Shown piece by piece: positions 45,525-54,266 of a stretch of DNA of 64,000 nt. The translations under genes were made by a program, and so were the position numbers. The DNA lies in NCBI RefSeq assembly GCF_001189845.1, contig NZ_LFLZ01000013.1:1-64000 (forward strand), in the 5' to 3' direction. Below the pieces are notes generated by a model. The model worked only from the letters and a program-made list of their open reading frames with translations. It searched no databases and had not been told where the DNA came from. The DNA comes from Bradyrhizobium tropiciagri. GTDB taxonomy: Bacteria; Pseudomonadota; Alphaproteobacteria; Rhizobiales; Xanthobacteraceae. The first letter of the stretch is position 1, and every line of letters starts with the position of its first letter.

Positions 45525-46295
45525 CTACCGCTCGCCGAACTGCGGTTCCCGCTTCTCGCGAAATGCGCTGATGCCTTCGCGGGCGTCGGCATGCGTCAGC
45601 AGGAACGGAAAGCCATCGATCGCATGGCGCATCTCGTCGCCGCCGAGGCCGCGGTTGTAGAACGACTTTGCCATCCGCACCGCAAGGCGCGGTTGCGCGG
45701 CAATGCGTTCAGCGAACGCCAGCGCGTCGGAAAGAAGCCTGTCGTCGGGGACGACGCGTGAAACGATGCCGAGCTGGCATGCCTCGGCGGCGCTGAGGGG
45801 GTCGCCGAGCATGCTCATCTCCTTGGCTTTCGCGCGCCCGACGATGTCCTTCAGGCGGACGATGGCGAAGCCGGGTAGCAGTCCCAGCTTGATCTCGGGG
45901 ACGGCGAAGCGGGCGCTTTCGGCGGCGAAGATGAAGTCGGACGCGATCGCAAGCTCGAAGCCGCCGCCATAGGCAATACCGTTGACGGCCGATATCACCG
46001 GCTTCAGCGCCCGTTCCGGGGCCGACAACACGTCCATGGCGCCGATGAAGAAGGCGCGGGCCTTGTCTGGATCGAAATCGAAGTTGCCGATATCTGCGCC
46101 AGCGCAGAAGGCTTTGCCGCCGGCGCCGGTGATGATGCTGACGCGCACCTGATCGTCGTTGTCGGCGCGCTTCAGGCCTTCGAGGATGCCTGCGCGAATG
46201 CCGGTCGTCAGTGCGTTCAGCTTGTTCGGCTCGTCAAGGGTCAAGATCGCGATGTTGTCCCGGACCTCATAGTTCACGCTTTCCAATCGTAACAT
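45525..46295 (-). CDS. Enoyl-CoA hydratase/isomerase family protein
   Basis: The 256-residue crotonase-fold product has the oxyanion-hole segments KAFCAGADIGNFD and VNGIAYGGGFELAIASDFIF, and a Glu in PEIKLGLLPG near position 130, expected for hydratase activity. It probably adds water to, or isomerises, the product of the adjacent acyl-CoA carboxylase. It lies 28 nt after the biotin-containing subunit gene. Confidence 0.9.
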   Translation of the reverse strand: MLRLESVNYEVRDNIAILTLDEPNKLNALTTGIRAGILEGLKRADNDDQVRVSIITGAGGKAFCAGADIGNFDFDPDKARAFFIGAMDVLSAPERALKPVISAVNGIAYGGGFELAIASDFIFAAESARFAVPEIKLGLLPGFAIVRLKDIVGRAKAKEMSMLGDPLSAAEACQLGIVSRVVPDDRLLSDALAFAERIAAQPRLAVRMAKSFYNRGLGGDEMRHAIDGFPFLLTHADAREGISAFREKREPQFGER

Positions 46296-46323
46296 GTGCT
46301 TTCCTGGTATCTCGAGAGGCGGG

Positions 46324-48324
46324 CTATTGCAGGGCGAGGTCCGGCTCGATTACGGCCACGACGGCATTTCGCTCGACCGTGTCGCCGGGCTTGAAATAGA
46401 CTGCGGTCACGACGCCATCGACTTCGCTGGCGATGCGCAGTTCCATCTTCATGGACTCCATGATGACGGCGGCATCGCCGGCCTTGACGCGGGTGCCGAC
46501 CGCAACATTGACCTTGAGCACCACGCCGGTCATCGGAGCACGTAGCTCGCCGCTGATGTCGGGACTTGTGCTGATGTACCGCAGATAGGGAATCGCGGTC
46601 ATGGTATGGGCGGCGCGCGCGTCGTGGACGAAGATCGCCTGATCCTTCTGGAAGATACGCACGGTCTCGCGACGCGCGTTCACCTCAGTGGCGAAGTTCC
46701 CGTCAGGGAGCTGCGAAAGCTTCACCGAAATCCTGGCATCGTTGACGCCGATCAGCATCGTGCCGTCCGCCTGCAACGGCGCAAAGCGGATTTCCGCGCT
46801 GGCGCCGGCGCTCTCGAGGTGCAGGAGGGGGATCGGCGACATGCCGTCGTCTCCCTGCTCCATCTGCCAGCCGGTCAGCCCGCTGGATTGCCATGGGTTG
46901 TCGGAGCTGACAGCGCGCTGGCGCATCATCCAGAAATAGGCCCCAAGCGCCAACGCGTCGGCGGCGAGGCCATCGGCGCGCGGCGTGAGCGCGTCGATCT
47001 GCTCGTCGATGAGGCGGGTATGGAATGTCGCGGCCCGGGTCGCGGGTAGGGCGATCAGGCGCTGGAGGAACTCCCTGTTGGTGATGACGCCGAAGATCGA
47101 CGTCTCGTCGAGCGCGTTGTGAAGCTGATCGAGTGCCTGGTCGCGGGAAGACGCGTGAGCGATCAGCTTGGCCAGCATCGAGTCGTAGTAGGGCGTCACG
47201 GTCGAACCGCTCTCGATGCCGGTCTCGACGCGGATGCCATCGGACGGAAACCTGACATAGGCGACCTCGCCGGTCGACGGCATGAAGCCGTCGTTCGGAT
47301 CCTCGGCGCAGATGCGCGCCTCGACCGCATGGCCCCGGCACGTCACATTGTTCTGCGCAACCGGCAGGCCTTCGCGTGCGGCGATGCGCAGCATGGTCTC
47401 GACGATGTCCATGCCGGTGACCAGTTCGGTCACGGGATGCTCGACTTGAAGCCGCGGATTGACCTCCAGGAAGTAATAGTCGGTGCCGCTGACAATGAAC
47501 TCGACCGTGCCGACACCACGATATCGGAGCCTGCGGCCGAGCCGGACGGCGTCGTCGAGGATACGCTGGCGAAGATGGGGCGGCAGGTTGGCGGCGGGCG
47601 CTTCCTCGATCAGCTTCTGGTGGCGGCGTTGCAGCGTGCATTCGCGTTCGAACAGGTGAATCACGTTGCCGTCGCCGTCTCCCGCGATCTGCACTTCGAG
47701 GTGCCGGCCTTGCTGGATCAATTTCTCGACGATCAATCCCGCGTCGCCGAATGCATTCTTCGCCTCGCGCATCGCGGACTCGATTTCGTCGCGGAGCCCG
47801 TCGAGGGTCGCGATCGCCCGCATGCCCTTGCCACCGCCGCCGGCCGCAGCCTTCAGCATGACGGGCAGTTCGAGCCGGCGAACGCTGCGTTCGATTTCGA
47901 CGGGATCCTGGCTCGGAACCTCGCTGCCGGGCACCGTGGGGACGCCGGCCGCGACGGCCTCGCGTTTCGCCGATGCCTTGTCGCCGAGCCGTTCGATGGT
48001 TTCGGGCGCAGGTCCAATGAACACCAGCCCTGCGGCTTCGACCGCGCGGGCGAAGGCCGCGTTCTCGGCCAGGAAGCCGAAGCCGGGATGAATGGCCTCG
48101 GCGCCGGTGGACTTTGCTGCAGCTATCACCGCATCGATCCGCAGGTAGCTTTCCGAGGCCGGCGCGCCACCGATCTCGATCGACTCGCCGATGGTCCTGA
48201 CATGCAACGCGTCTGCATCGGCGATGGAATGCACGCCGGCCACCGCGACGCCGAGACGGCGGCAGGTGCGGGCGATACGGCAGGCGATTTCGCCGCGATT
48301 GGCGATGAGGATCTTCTTGAACAT
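46324..48324 (-). CDS. Acyl-CoA carboxylase, biotin carboxylase/carrier subunit
   Basis: The start at 48324 opens with FKKILIANRGEIACRIARTC. The 666-residue product has a biotin carboxylase domain (GFLAENAAFARAVEAAGLVF, KAAAGGGGKGMRA, EVNPRLQVEHPVTE), a BT linker region and a C-terminal biotinyl domain with the biotin Lys in MESMKMELRIA. This matches alpha subunits of 3-methylcrotonyl-, geranyl- or propionyl-CoA carboxylases. It uses ATP and bicarbonate to load biotin. The next gene, 17 nt upstream, encodes the transferase subunit. Confidence 0.94.
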   Translation of the reverse strand: MFKKILIANRGEIACRIARTCRRLGVAVAGVHSIADADALHVRTIGESIEIGGAPASESYLRIDAVIAAAKSTGAEAIHPGFGFLAENAAFARAVEAAGLVFIGPAPETIERLGDKASAKREAVAAGVPTVPGSEVPSQDPVEIERSVRRLELPVMLKAAAGGGGKGMRAIATLDGLRDEIESAMREAKNAFGDAGLIVEKLIQQGRHLEVQIAGDGDGNVIHLFERECTLQRRHQKLIEEAPAANLPPHLRQRILDDAVRLGRRLRYRGVGTVEFIVSGTDYYFLEVNPRLQVEHPVTELVTGMDIVETMLRIAAREGLPVAQNNVTCRGHAVEARICAEDPNDGFMPSTGEVAYVRFPSDGIRVETGIESGSTVTPYYDSMLAKLIAHASSRDQALDQLHNALDETSIFGVITNREFLQRLIALPATRAATFHTRLIDEQIDALTPRADGLAADALALGAYFWMMRQRAVSSDNPWQSSGLTGWQMEQGDDGMSPIPLLHLESAGASAEIRFAPLQADGTMLIGVNDARISVKLSQLPDGNFATEVNARRETVRIFQKDQAIFVHDARAAHTMTAIPYLRYISTSPDISGELRAPMTGVVLKVNVAVGTRVKAGDAAVIMESMKMELRIASEVDGVVTAVYFKPGDTVERNAVVAVIEPDLALQ

Positions 48325-48341
48325 GGCGGGTCTCCTGCCGA

Positions 48342-49949
48342 TTACATCCGCAACACGCCGAAATCGGTGTGCTGATGCGGGATCCGACCGGCCAGATCGA
48401 GCAGCAGCGCCATCACGCCGCGGGTTTCGAGCGGATCGATCACCATGTCGCACCAGGTGTTGCGGGCGAAATTGTAGGCGTTGGCGAAGTCTTCGAAGGT
48501 TCGCCGGGTCGGCGCCATGTAGGCCTCGCGCTCTCCCTCCGCCCACGTCGTGCCTTCGCGCTTGTGGACCTCGTCGCGGACCATCGCGAGCGTGGTCGCG
48601 GCCTGGTCGGGCCCCATGATCGCGGAGCGGGCATTCGGCCACATCATCATGGCGTTCGGCCGGAATGCGCGACCGCACATCGCGAGGTATCCCGCACCGT
48701 AGGCGTTGCCCATGATCAGCGTGTATTTCGGCACATTGGCGCTTGCCATCGCCGTGATCATCTTGGCGCCGTTCTTGGTGATGCCGCCTTCCTCTGCCTC
48801 GCGGCCGACCATGAAGCCGGTCACGTCGGCCATGAACAGCAGCGGAATGTCGCGCTTGCAACAGAGGTCGATGAAGTGGGTCGCCTTCAGCGCGCTTTCG
48901 GAGAACAGCACGCCGTTGTTGCAGAGGATGCCGATCTCGAAGCCCATGATCCGCGCGAAGCCGGTGATCAGGGTGTCGCCGTAGAGCGGCTTGAATTCAT
49001 GGAATTCGCTGCCGTCGACGAGGCGGGCGAGGATGTCGCGATTGTTGGTGGGAACGCGGGGGTCCGAGGAGATCAGGCCGTAGATTTCGGCCGGATCGAA
49101 CTGCGGTTCGCGTACCGGTGCAACCGTCCAGGCCTGCCGCGGGATTTCGCCGAGATTGGCGACGATCTCGCGGGTGATGGCGATCGCGTGTGCGTCGTTC
49201 TCGGCGAGATGATCGGTCACGCCGCTGACGCGGCTGTGCATCTCGCCGCCACCGAGTGCCTCCATGCCGACCTCCTCGCGCGTTGCCGCGTAGACCAGCT
49301 GCGGCCCGCCGAGGAACATGGCGCCCTGGTTGCGAATGATCACCGTCTCATCGCACAGAGCGGGGATGTACGCGCCGCCCGCGGTAGAGGGACCATGTAC
49401 CACCGCAATCTGTGGGATGCCTTCGGCGGACATCCTGACCTGGTTATAGAAGATCGAGCCGAACTGGCCGTCGTCGGGGAAGATGTTGGGCTGGTCGGGC
49501 AGGTTGGCGCCGCCCGACTGGACCAGGGTCACGCAAGGCAGGCGGTGCTGCCAGGCGAAGCGCTGGGCGCGAACGTGCTTCTTGCAGGTGATGCCGTAAT
49601 AGGTGCCACCCTTCACGGTGGGCTCGTTGGCGATGATCATGCAGGGACGATCGGAGATCATTCCGACGCCGGTGACGATGCTGCCGCCGGGGGGCACGCC
49701 GTCGTACAGACCTTCGCCGGCTAGCTGGCAGAATTCGAGGAACGGCGAGCCGGGATCGATCAATGCCGCGATCCGTTCGCGCGGCAGCAACTGGTCGCGT
49801 TCCTTGTGGAGCTTGCGCGCCCGTTCGGGCCCGCCGATCGCCGCCTCGGCCCGGCGCCGCCGCAGGTCGGCGACGCGCTCGGTGTAGGCGCCGCGGTTGC
49901 GCGCGTATTCCTCGCTCGAGGTGACGACGTCCGATTTCATGATTGCCAT
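48342..49949 (-). CDS. Acyl-CoA carboxylase, carboxyltransferase subunit
   Basis: The 535-residue product has two crotonase-like halves with acyl-CoA and biotin sites: VQSGGANLPDQPNIFPDD, PSTAGGAYIPALCDE and ITKNGAKMITAMA followed by VPKYTLIMGNAYGAGYLAM. Sequence resembles MccB/AtuC-type subunits, suggesting a branched or isoprenoid enoyl-CoA substrate, but the substrate cannot be fixed from sequence. It heads the leftward carboxylase-ECH-binding protein unit, whose upstream gap carries operator 1. Confidence 0.93.
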   Translation of the reverse strand: MAIMKSDVVTSSEEYARNRGAYTERVADLRRRRAEAAIGGPERARKLHKERDQLLPRERIAALIDPGSPFLEFCQLAGEGLYDGVPPGGSIVTGVGMISDRPCMIIANEPTVKGGTYYGITCKKHVRAQRFAWQHRLPCVTLVQSGGANLPDQPNIFPDDGQFGSIFYNQVRMSAEGIPQIAVVHGPSTAGGAYIPALCDETVIIRNQGAMFLGGPQLVYAATREEVGMEALGGGEMHSRVSGVTDHLAENDAHAIAITREIVANLGEIPRQAWTVAPVREPQFDPAEIYGLISSDPRVPTNNRDILARLVDGSEFHEFKPLYGDTLITGFARIMGFEIGILCNNGVLFSESALKATHFIDLCCKRDIPLLFMADVTGFMVGREAEEGGITKNGAKMITAMASANVPKYTLIMGNAYGAGYLAMCGRAFRPNAMMMWPNARSAIMGPDQAATTLAMVRDEVHKREGTTWAEGEREAYMAPTRRTFEDFANAYNFARNTWCDMVIDPLETRGVMALLLDLAGRIPHQHTDFGVLRM

Positions 49950-50059
49950 TGCGTCTAGTCCTGGCGGCTGCGCGGCGGGCCCATCAGGCGCCCGCCGTCG
50001 GTGTGGATCGTTGCATGGGCGGGCGGCGCGATCCTCGCAAAGCGAATGCGCCGCAAAAA

Positions 50060-50075
50060 TCTAACAGTTGTTAGA
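50060..50075. promoter_or_regulatory. Acyl-CoA-locus operator 1
   Basis: TCTAACA-GT-TGTTAGA is a perfect palindrome, 110 bp upstream of the carboxyltransferase start. The same core (CTAACA-N2-TGTTAG) occurs at 53323 and 56272. Confidence 0.85.
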
Positions 50076-50116
50076 ATTGGTCGCGCGGCGATGCAAGCGG
50101 AACTCATGCGGGCCTC

Positions 50117-50536
50117 TCAGCTTTTCTTGAAACGCGGCAGGGTCACGTCGTCGGTGACTTCGTCGAAGACAAGCTCGACGTCCATGTCGAAGGTGATGTC
50201 CGCCGGATCGCTGCCGACAAGGGTGCTGATCATGCGCGGGCCTTCCGCGAGCTCGACGAGCAGTACGGCGTAGGGAACGTCCGACTTGAATGCCGGGCCC
50301 GGGGCGCGGTGGACCACGCTGAAGGAGTGAACCTTGCCGCGGCCGGTGGCCGGCCGGTGCTCGAGCTCATCGCCGCCGCATTCGCGGCAAGTGGCCTGCT
50401 GGTAATACTGCACGTGGCTGCAAAGGCGGCAGTGCTGCAGCAGAAGCTTGCCGTGTTGCAGGCCGCGCCAGAACGCAGCCGTGTCGGCATCTGGCGCGGG
50501 CAGGGGCTTTCGTGTGGAATCCTCTGACACCGTCAC
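50117..50536 (-). CDS. DUF35/OB-fold zinc-ribbon partner of a thiolase
   Basis: The GTG at 50536 overlaps the stop of the thiolase-like gene (GTGA), so translation is coupled. The 139-residue product has a rubredoxin-like zinc ribbon (CRLCSHVQYYQQATCRECGG) and an OB-fold (GRGKVHSFSVVHRAPGPAF to DVELVFDEV). DUF35 proteins bind CoA and shape the active site of partner thiolases or aldolases. Confidence 0.9.
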   Translation of the reverse strand: MTVSEDSTRKPLPAPDADTAAFWRGLQHGKLLLQHCRLCSHVQYYQQATCRECGGDELEHRPATGRGKVHSFSVVHRAPGPAFKSDVPYAVLLVELAEGPRMISTLVGSDPADITFDMDVELVFDEVTDDVTLPRFKKS

Positions 50537-51714
50537 AGCGCTCCCCGTGTGCCCAGAACGGTCGTGGCGTTGGTGGCGAAACCTGCGCCAAGGCTGTGTA
50601 CCAGCCCCAGGTGAGCACCCTCGATCTGCCGCTCGCCGCCTTGGCCGCGCAGCTGCGCGATCACCTCATGGAAGTGGAACAGGGAGCCAGGCATTCCCGA
50701 ATGCGCAAAGGACAGCAGGCCGCCATGGGTGTTGGAGGGGATCTGGCCGCCGTAGCTCATCTGCCCGTCGGCAACGAAGGGTCCGCCTTCGCCCTTGCGG
50801 CAGAAGCCGAGGTCCTCGAGCATCATGATCACGGTCCCGGTGAAGCAATCATAGATGCCGGCGACGTCCATGTCGGCCGGCCGGTAACCCGCCATCGCAT
50901 AGGCGCGGCGGCTCGATTCGACCGCACCGGTCGTGGTGAGGGACGGCATCAGGAAGATGTGCTCATGGGTGTAGCACTCGCCGCAACCGAGAATGTAGAC
51001 CGGCGTTTCGATCCCAAGTTCTTGCGCATGTTCGGCCGAGGTCAGGACGAATGCCGCGCCGCCGTCCGAGATCAGCGAGCAGTCGAGCTTGCGATAAGGC
51101 GTCGTGACCATCGGCGAATTCAGCACGTCCGCGGTGGTGATCGGCGTCGTCTGCTGCGCGCCGCGGGTCCGCGCCGCGTGACGCCGGTGCACCACCGCGA
51201 CCTCGGCCAGTTGTTCGGGGGTGGTGCCGAACTCCTTCATATGCCGGTGTGCGGTCATGGCGAAGGTGTTGGCGACGGGGATGCCGAACGGCATCTCGTA
51301 TTGCTGATCACGGCTTTCGGTGAGCGAACGAAGGGCGAGGTCCGGGGTCAGCCCCGTCATGAGGCTGTCGGCCGCGACCAGTAGCACAGTCTTGGCGAGG
51401 CCGCCGTGAATGGCGGCCGCGCCGATGCCAAACATCGTCGCCGCCGTCGCGCCTGATACCTGCAATGTGTTGGAGAAGGTCGGGCGGATTCCGAAATATT
51501 CGCTGAAGGCGACGCTGAAGCGGTGGAACGGGGAGGCGAAAGCATGGCTCGACAGCACGCCATCCACTTCACTCTTTTCCAGCCCGGCGTCCGCGAGCGC
51601 ATTCTTGGCGGCCTCGGTGGCAAGCGAGAGCGGGCTGCGGCCCGGTACCTTGCCGACCGCCGATAGTCCGATGCCGATGACGGCGACCTTCCCTCGAAGA
51701 CTGATGTCGCTCAT
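50533..51714 (-). CDS. Thiolase-like (SCP-x/lipid-transfer type) protein
   Basis: The ATG at 51714 overlaps the ligase stop. The 393-residue product resembles the SCP-x/Ltp branch: KVAVIGIGLSAVGKVPGRSP, LSSHAFASPFHRF, CSLISDGGAAFVL, DCFTGTVIMMLEDLGF and THGGLLSFAHSGMPGS with the catalytic-type His. The usual nucleophilic Cys position (near ATAATMFGIGAAA) has no Cys, so it may act as an aldolase-like or noncatalytic member with its DUF35 partner. Confidence 0.85.
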   Translation of the reverse strand: MSDISLRGKVAVIGIGLSAVGKVPGRSPLSLATEAAKNALADAGLEKSEVDGVLSSHAFASPFHRFSVAFSEYFGIRPTFSNTLQVSGATAATMFGIGAAAIHGGLAKTVLLVAADSLMTGLTPDLALRSLTESRDQQYEMPFGIPVANTFAMTAHRHMKEFGTTPEQLAEVAVVHRRHAARTRGAQQTTPITTADVLNSPMVTTPYRKLDCSLISDGGAAFVLTSAEHAQELGIETPVYILGCGECYTHEHIFLMPSLTTTGAVESSRRAYAMAGYRPADMDVAGIYDCFTGTVIMMLEDLGFCRKGEGGPFVADGQMSYGGQIPSNTHGGLLSFAHSGMPGSLFHFHEVIAQLRGQGGERQIEGAHLGLVHSLGAGFATNATTVLGTRGAL

Positions 51715-53252
51715 GTGGGGGCCTTCAGAAGCCGCTCGAGTTCGTGGCGCTGGACCTTGCCGCTCGTGGAGCGCGGAAATTCGCCAAACGCGATGAAACG
51801 GAATTCGCGCGGCCGTTTGTAGCCGGCAAGCTCGCGGCGGCACAGTTCGGCGAGTTCGCCCTTCGATATCGCGGCATCGTCGCGGCACGCGACAAAGGCG
51901 ACCGGCGCCTCTCCCCATTTGGGGTCAGCCGCACGGACGACCGCGACCTCCGTGATCCGCTCGTCGCTCAGCAGCACGCGCTCGATCTCGGCAGGATAGA
52001 TGTTCTCGCCGCCCGACTTGATCATGTATTTGGCGCGATCGACGAAATCGAGCGAGCCGTCCACATTGCGCCGGAACACGTCGCCCATGTGAAACCAGCC
52101 GCCGCGGAAATCGCGCGCGTTGGTTTCGTCGGCCTGCCAATAGCCGGAAAACAGCGTCGGGCTGCGGATGACCAATTCGCCGGGCTCGCCGGGCGCGACC
52201 TCACTGTCGGAGGTATCCACAAGCTTGATCTCGCAGAACGCGTTCTGTCGCTTTGACAGGCTGGTCGGGACCTCTCCAGGCGCGATCAGCGCCCTTGTCG
52301 CTGGCGGCAGGCCGGTCTCGGTCGAACCAAAGCTGTTGAGAAAGGGGGCATGAAGAAGCTCTGTCACTGCGGCGATCGTGTGCGGCGGCACGAGGTCAGC
52401 CATGGCCCCGCACACCCGCACGCCCTTCACCTTGGTGCGCTGGGCTTTCAAGCCCTCGACAAAGGCTTCGACCATGCCGGGGATCAGCACCAGCCAGCCA
52501 ATGTCGTGCTGGGATACGGCTGACAGCAGTGGATCCAGCTGGAATCCATCGATCACAACGACCGTTCCGCCACGCAGCAAGGTGGCAAGCGCGTGATCGG
52601 TCGATGCCATGTGGAACAAAGGCGTCCATGCGACGAATGTGTCGTGCGGGGCGATTCCGAGCTCGGACGAGAATACCAGCGCGCGCATCGCCATAGCGCG
52701 GTGGGAAATCACGGCGCCCTTCGGCAGCCCGGTCGTTCCGCTCGTGTAGAGAATGACGAGTCCATCCTCTGGCTGCGCCACGGAAGTGCAGGCTCGCCCA
52801 TCCTGCCCCGCAAGCTCGCTTTCATATTGCGGCCCGATCTCCAGGATCGGACAAGCCTTTGCGGCAAGCGGCAGGTTCGCGGTGAGATCGGTCTCGATCA
52901 CCAGCAGCCCCGGCGACACCAGTTCGATGCAGTAGTTGAGTTCGCGCTCCGACAATCGCCAGTTAAGGCAGGCCGTGATGATTCCGAGATTGGCCGCCGC
53001 CAGCTCGATCTCGAGATATTCGGGGCGGTTCCGGGACAGCAGGCCGATACGATCGCCCCGGCGCAGACCCCGCGCGGCAAGCACCGCGGTCAAGCGACTG
53101 ACCCGGTCGAGCAACTCGCCATAGCTCATACGCCGGTCGTAATGCTCGATCGCAACCCTCTTAGCATGAAGTTCGGCGCAGGCCGCAAAGAGCGTGCCGA
53201 TGGTTCCGATGCCGGATCCGGCTGCTATCTGGGTATCGAATTCGGTTGCCAT
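51711..53252 (-). CDS. AMP-forming acyl-CoA ligase
   Basis: The 513-residue product has the adenylate-forming signatures: P-loop LVILYTSGTTGLPKGAVISH, FGSTETGLPPATRAL, and the C-terminal hinge FVDRAKYMIKSGGENIYPAE followed by Lys in ATPTSGKVQR-like RSTSGKVQRHEL. It activates a carboxylic acid with ATP and CoA. It heads the ligase-thiolase-DUF35 unit and is divergent from the hydratase at 53385, with operator 2 between. Confidence 0.92.
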   Translation of the reverse strand: MATEFDTQIAAGSGIGTIGTLFAACAELHAKRVAIEHYDRRMSYGELLDRVSRLTAVLAARGLRRGDRIGLLSRNRPEYLEIELAAANLGIITACLNWRLSERELNYCIELVSPGLLVIETDLTANLPLAAKACPILEIGPQYESELAGQDGRACTSVAQPEDGLVILYTSGTTGLPKGAVISHRAMAMRALVFSSELGIAPHDTFVAWTPLFHMASTDHALATLLRGGTVVVIDGFQLDPLLSAVSQHDIGWLVLIPGMVEAFVEGLKAQRTKVKGVRVCGAMADLVPPHTIAAVTELLHAPFLNSFGSTETGLPPATRALIAPGEVPTSLSKRQNAFCEIKLVDTSDSEVAPGEPGELVIRSPTLFSGYWQADETNARDFRGGWFHMGDVFRRNVDGSLDFVDRAKYMIKSGGENIYPAEIERVLLSDERITEVAVVRAADPKWGEAPVAFVACRDDAAISKGELAELCRRELAGYKRPREFRFIAFGEFPRSTSGKVQRHELERLLKAPT

Positions 53253-53322
53253 CGACGTTTCCTCAAGCGCTGTCTTTCGACATTCTTGTCCCGAACCGGT
53301 GCTTGCGCCGGCGGATTACAAA

Positions 53323-53340
53323 TTCTAACATCTGTTAGAA
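53323..53340. promoter_or_regulatory. Acyl-CoA-locus operator 2
   Basis: TTCTAACA-TC-TGTTAGAA is a perfect 8-bp inverted repeat in the divergent gap between the ligase and the hydratase genes, 44 bp before the latter. Confidence 0.9.
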
Positions 53341-53384
53341 ATAATTGGTAGCGCTTCTTAGGCGCCAACAGCGGGAAGATCAAC

Positions 53385-54194
53385 ATGTCCAATCGATACG
53401 CCGCCTACACCAGGCTGAAGCTCGACTATCCGGCGGAACGGATTCTTCGGGTCACCTTCGATCGTCCCGAAACCTACAATTCCGTCGACGCCGAGACCCA
53501 TACGCAGCTCACCCACATCTGGCGCGACATCGACAACGATCCCGATATCAACGCCGTGATCGTCACGGGGGCCGGAAAGGCATTCTCGGCCGGCGGCGAC
53601 TTCGAACTGATCAAGGGGCTGCTCGACAATCCGGCGGCACGGATGGCGACCTGGAAAGAGGCAAAGGACCTCGTCTACAACGTCATCAACTGCAACAAGC
53701 CGATCATCTCGGCCATCAATGGCGTTGCGGTGGGAGCCGGTCTCGTGGTCGGCATCCTCGCGGACGTGTCGATTTGTGGCAAATCCGCGCGGATCGTCGA
53801 CGGGCATACGCGCCTCGGCGTCGCGGCGGGCGACGTCGCCTGCATCATCTGGCCGCTGCTCTGCGGGTTGGCGAAGGCAAAGTACTATCTGCTCACATGC
53901 AAGCCGCTGTCCGGCGAGGAAGCCGAGCGGATCGGCCTGGTTTCGCTGTGTGTCGATGATGCCGAACTGCAGAAGATCGCACTGGAAACGGCGCAGGATC
54001 TCGCCACCGGCGCACAGAGCGCGATCCGTTGGACCAAATATGCGTTGAACAATTGGCTTCGCGTCAACGGGCCGCTGTTCGATACCTCGACTGCGCTCGA
54101 GATCCTGGGCTTTGCCGGCAACGAAGCGCGCGAAGGGCTGGCCTCTCACCTCGAGAAGCGCAAGCCCGCGTTTCCGAAGGATTGCCCGATCTAG
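53385..54194 (+). CDS. Enoyl-CoA hydratase/isomerase family protein
   Basis: The 269-residue crotonase product has the oxyanion-hole stretches [14 protein letters not shown] and [20 protein letters not shown]. At the usual Glu positions it reads [12 protein letters not shown], so one catalytic acid may be missing or displaced. The gene is convergent with the acetyl-CoA-synthetase-like gene and shares a hairpin terminator with it. Confidence 0.88.
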   Translation: MSNRYAAYTRLKLDYPAERILRVTFDRPETYNSVDAETHTQLTHIWRDIDNDPDINAVIVTGAGKAFSAGGDFELIKGLLDNPAARMATWKEAKDLVYNVINCNKPIISAINGVAVGAGLVVGILADVSICGKSARIVDGHTRLGVAAGDVACIIWPLLCGLAKAKYYLLTCKPLSGEEAERIGLVSLCVDDAELQKIALETAQDLATGAQSAIRWTKYALNNWLRVNGPLFDTSTALEILGFAGNEAREGLASHLEKRKPAFPKDCPI

Positions 54195-54208
54195 GATCGA
54201 CTGGTCGT

Positions 54209-54243
54209 CGTCAAGGCAACTGACTTGGCCGGTTGCCTTGACG
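54209..54243. terminator. Bidirectional terminator hairpin
   Basis: CGTCAAGGCAAC (54209-54220) pairs perfectly over 12 bp with GTTGCCTTGACG (54232-54243), loop 11 bases, between two convergent stops (54194 and 54267). No long T-run on either side. Confidence 0.75.
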
Positions 54244-54266
54244 CTTGGATGAATTGGGGCCGGCTG

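Noticed and set aside
48325..48861. N-terminal extension of the biotin carboxylase subunit to 48861
   Set aside because: The extension overlaps the carboxyltransferase gene and is low-complexity; MFKKILIANRGE at 48324 is the canonical family start.
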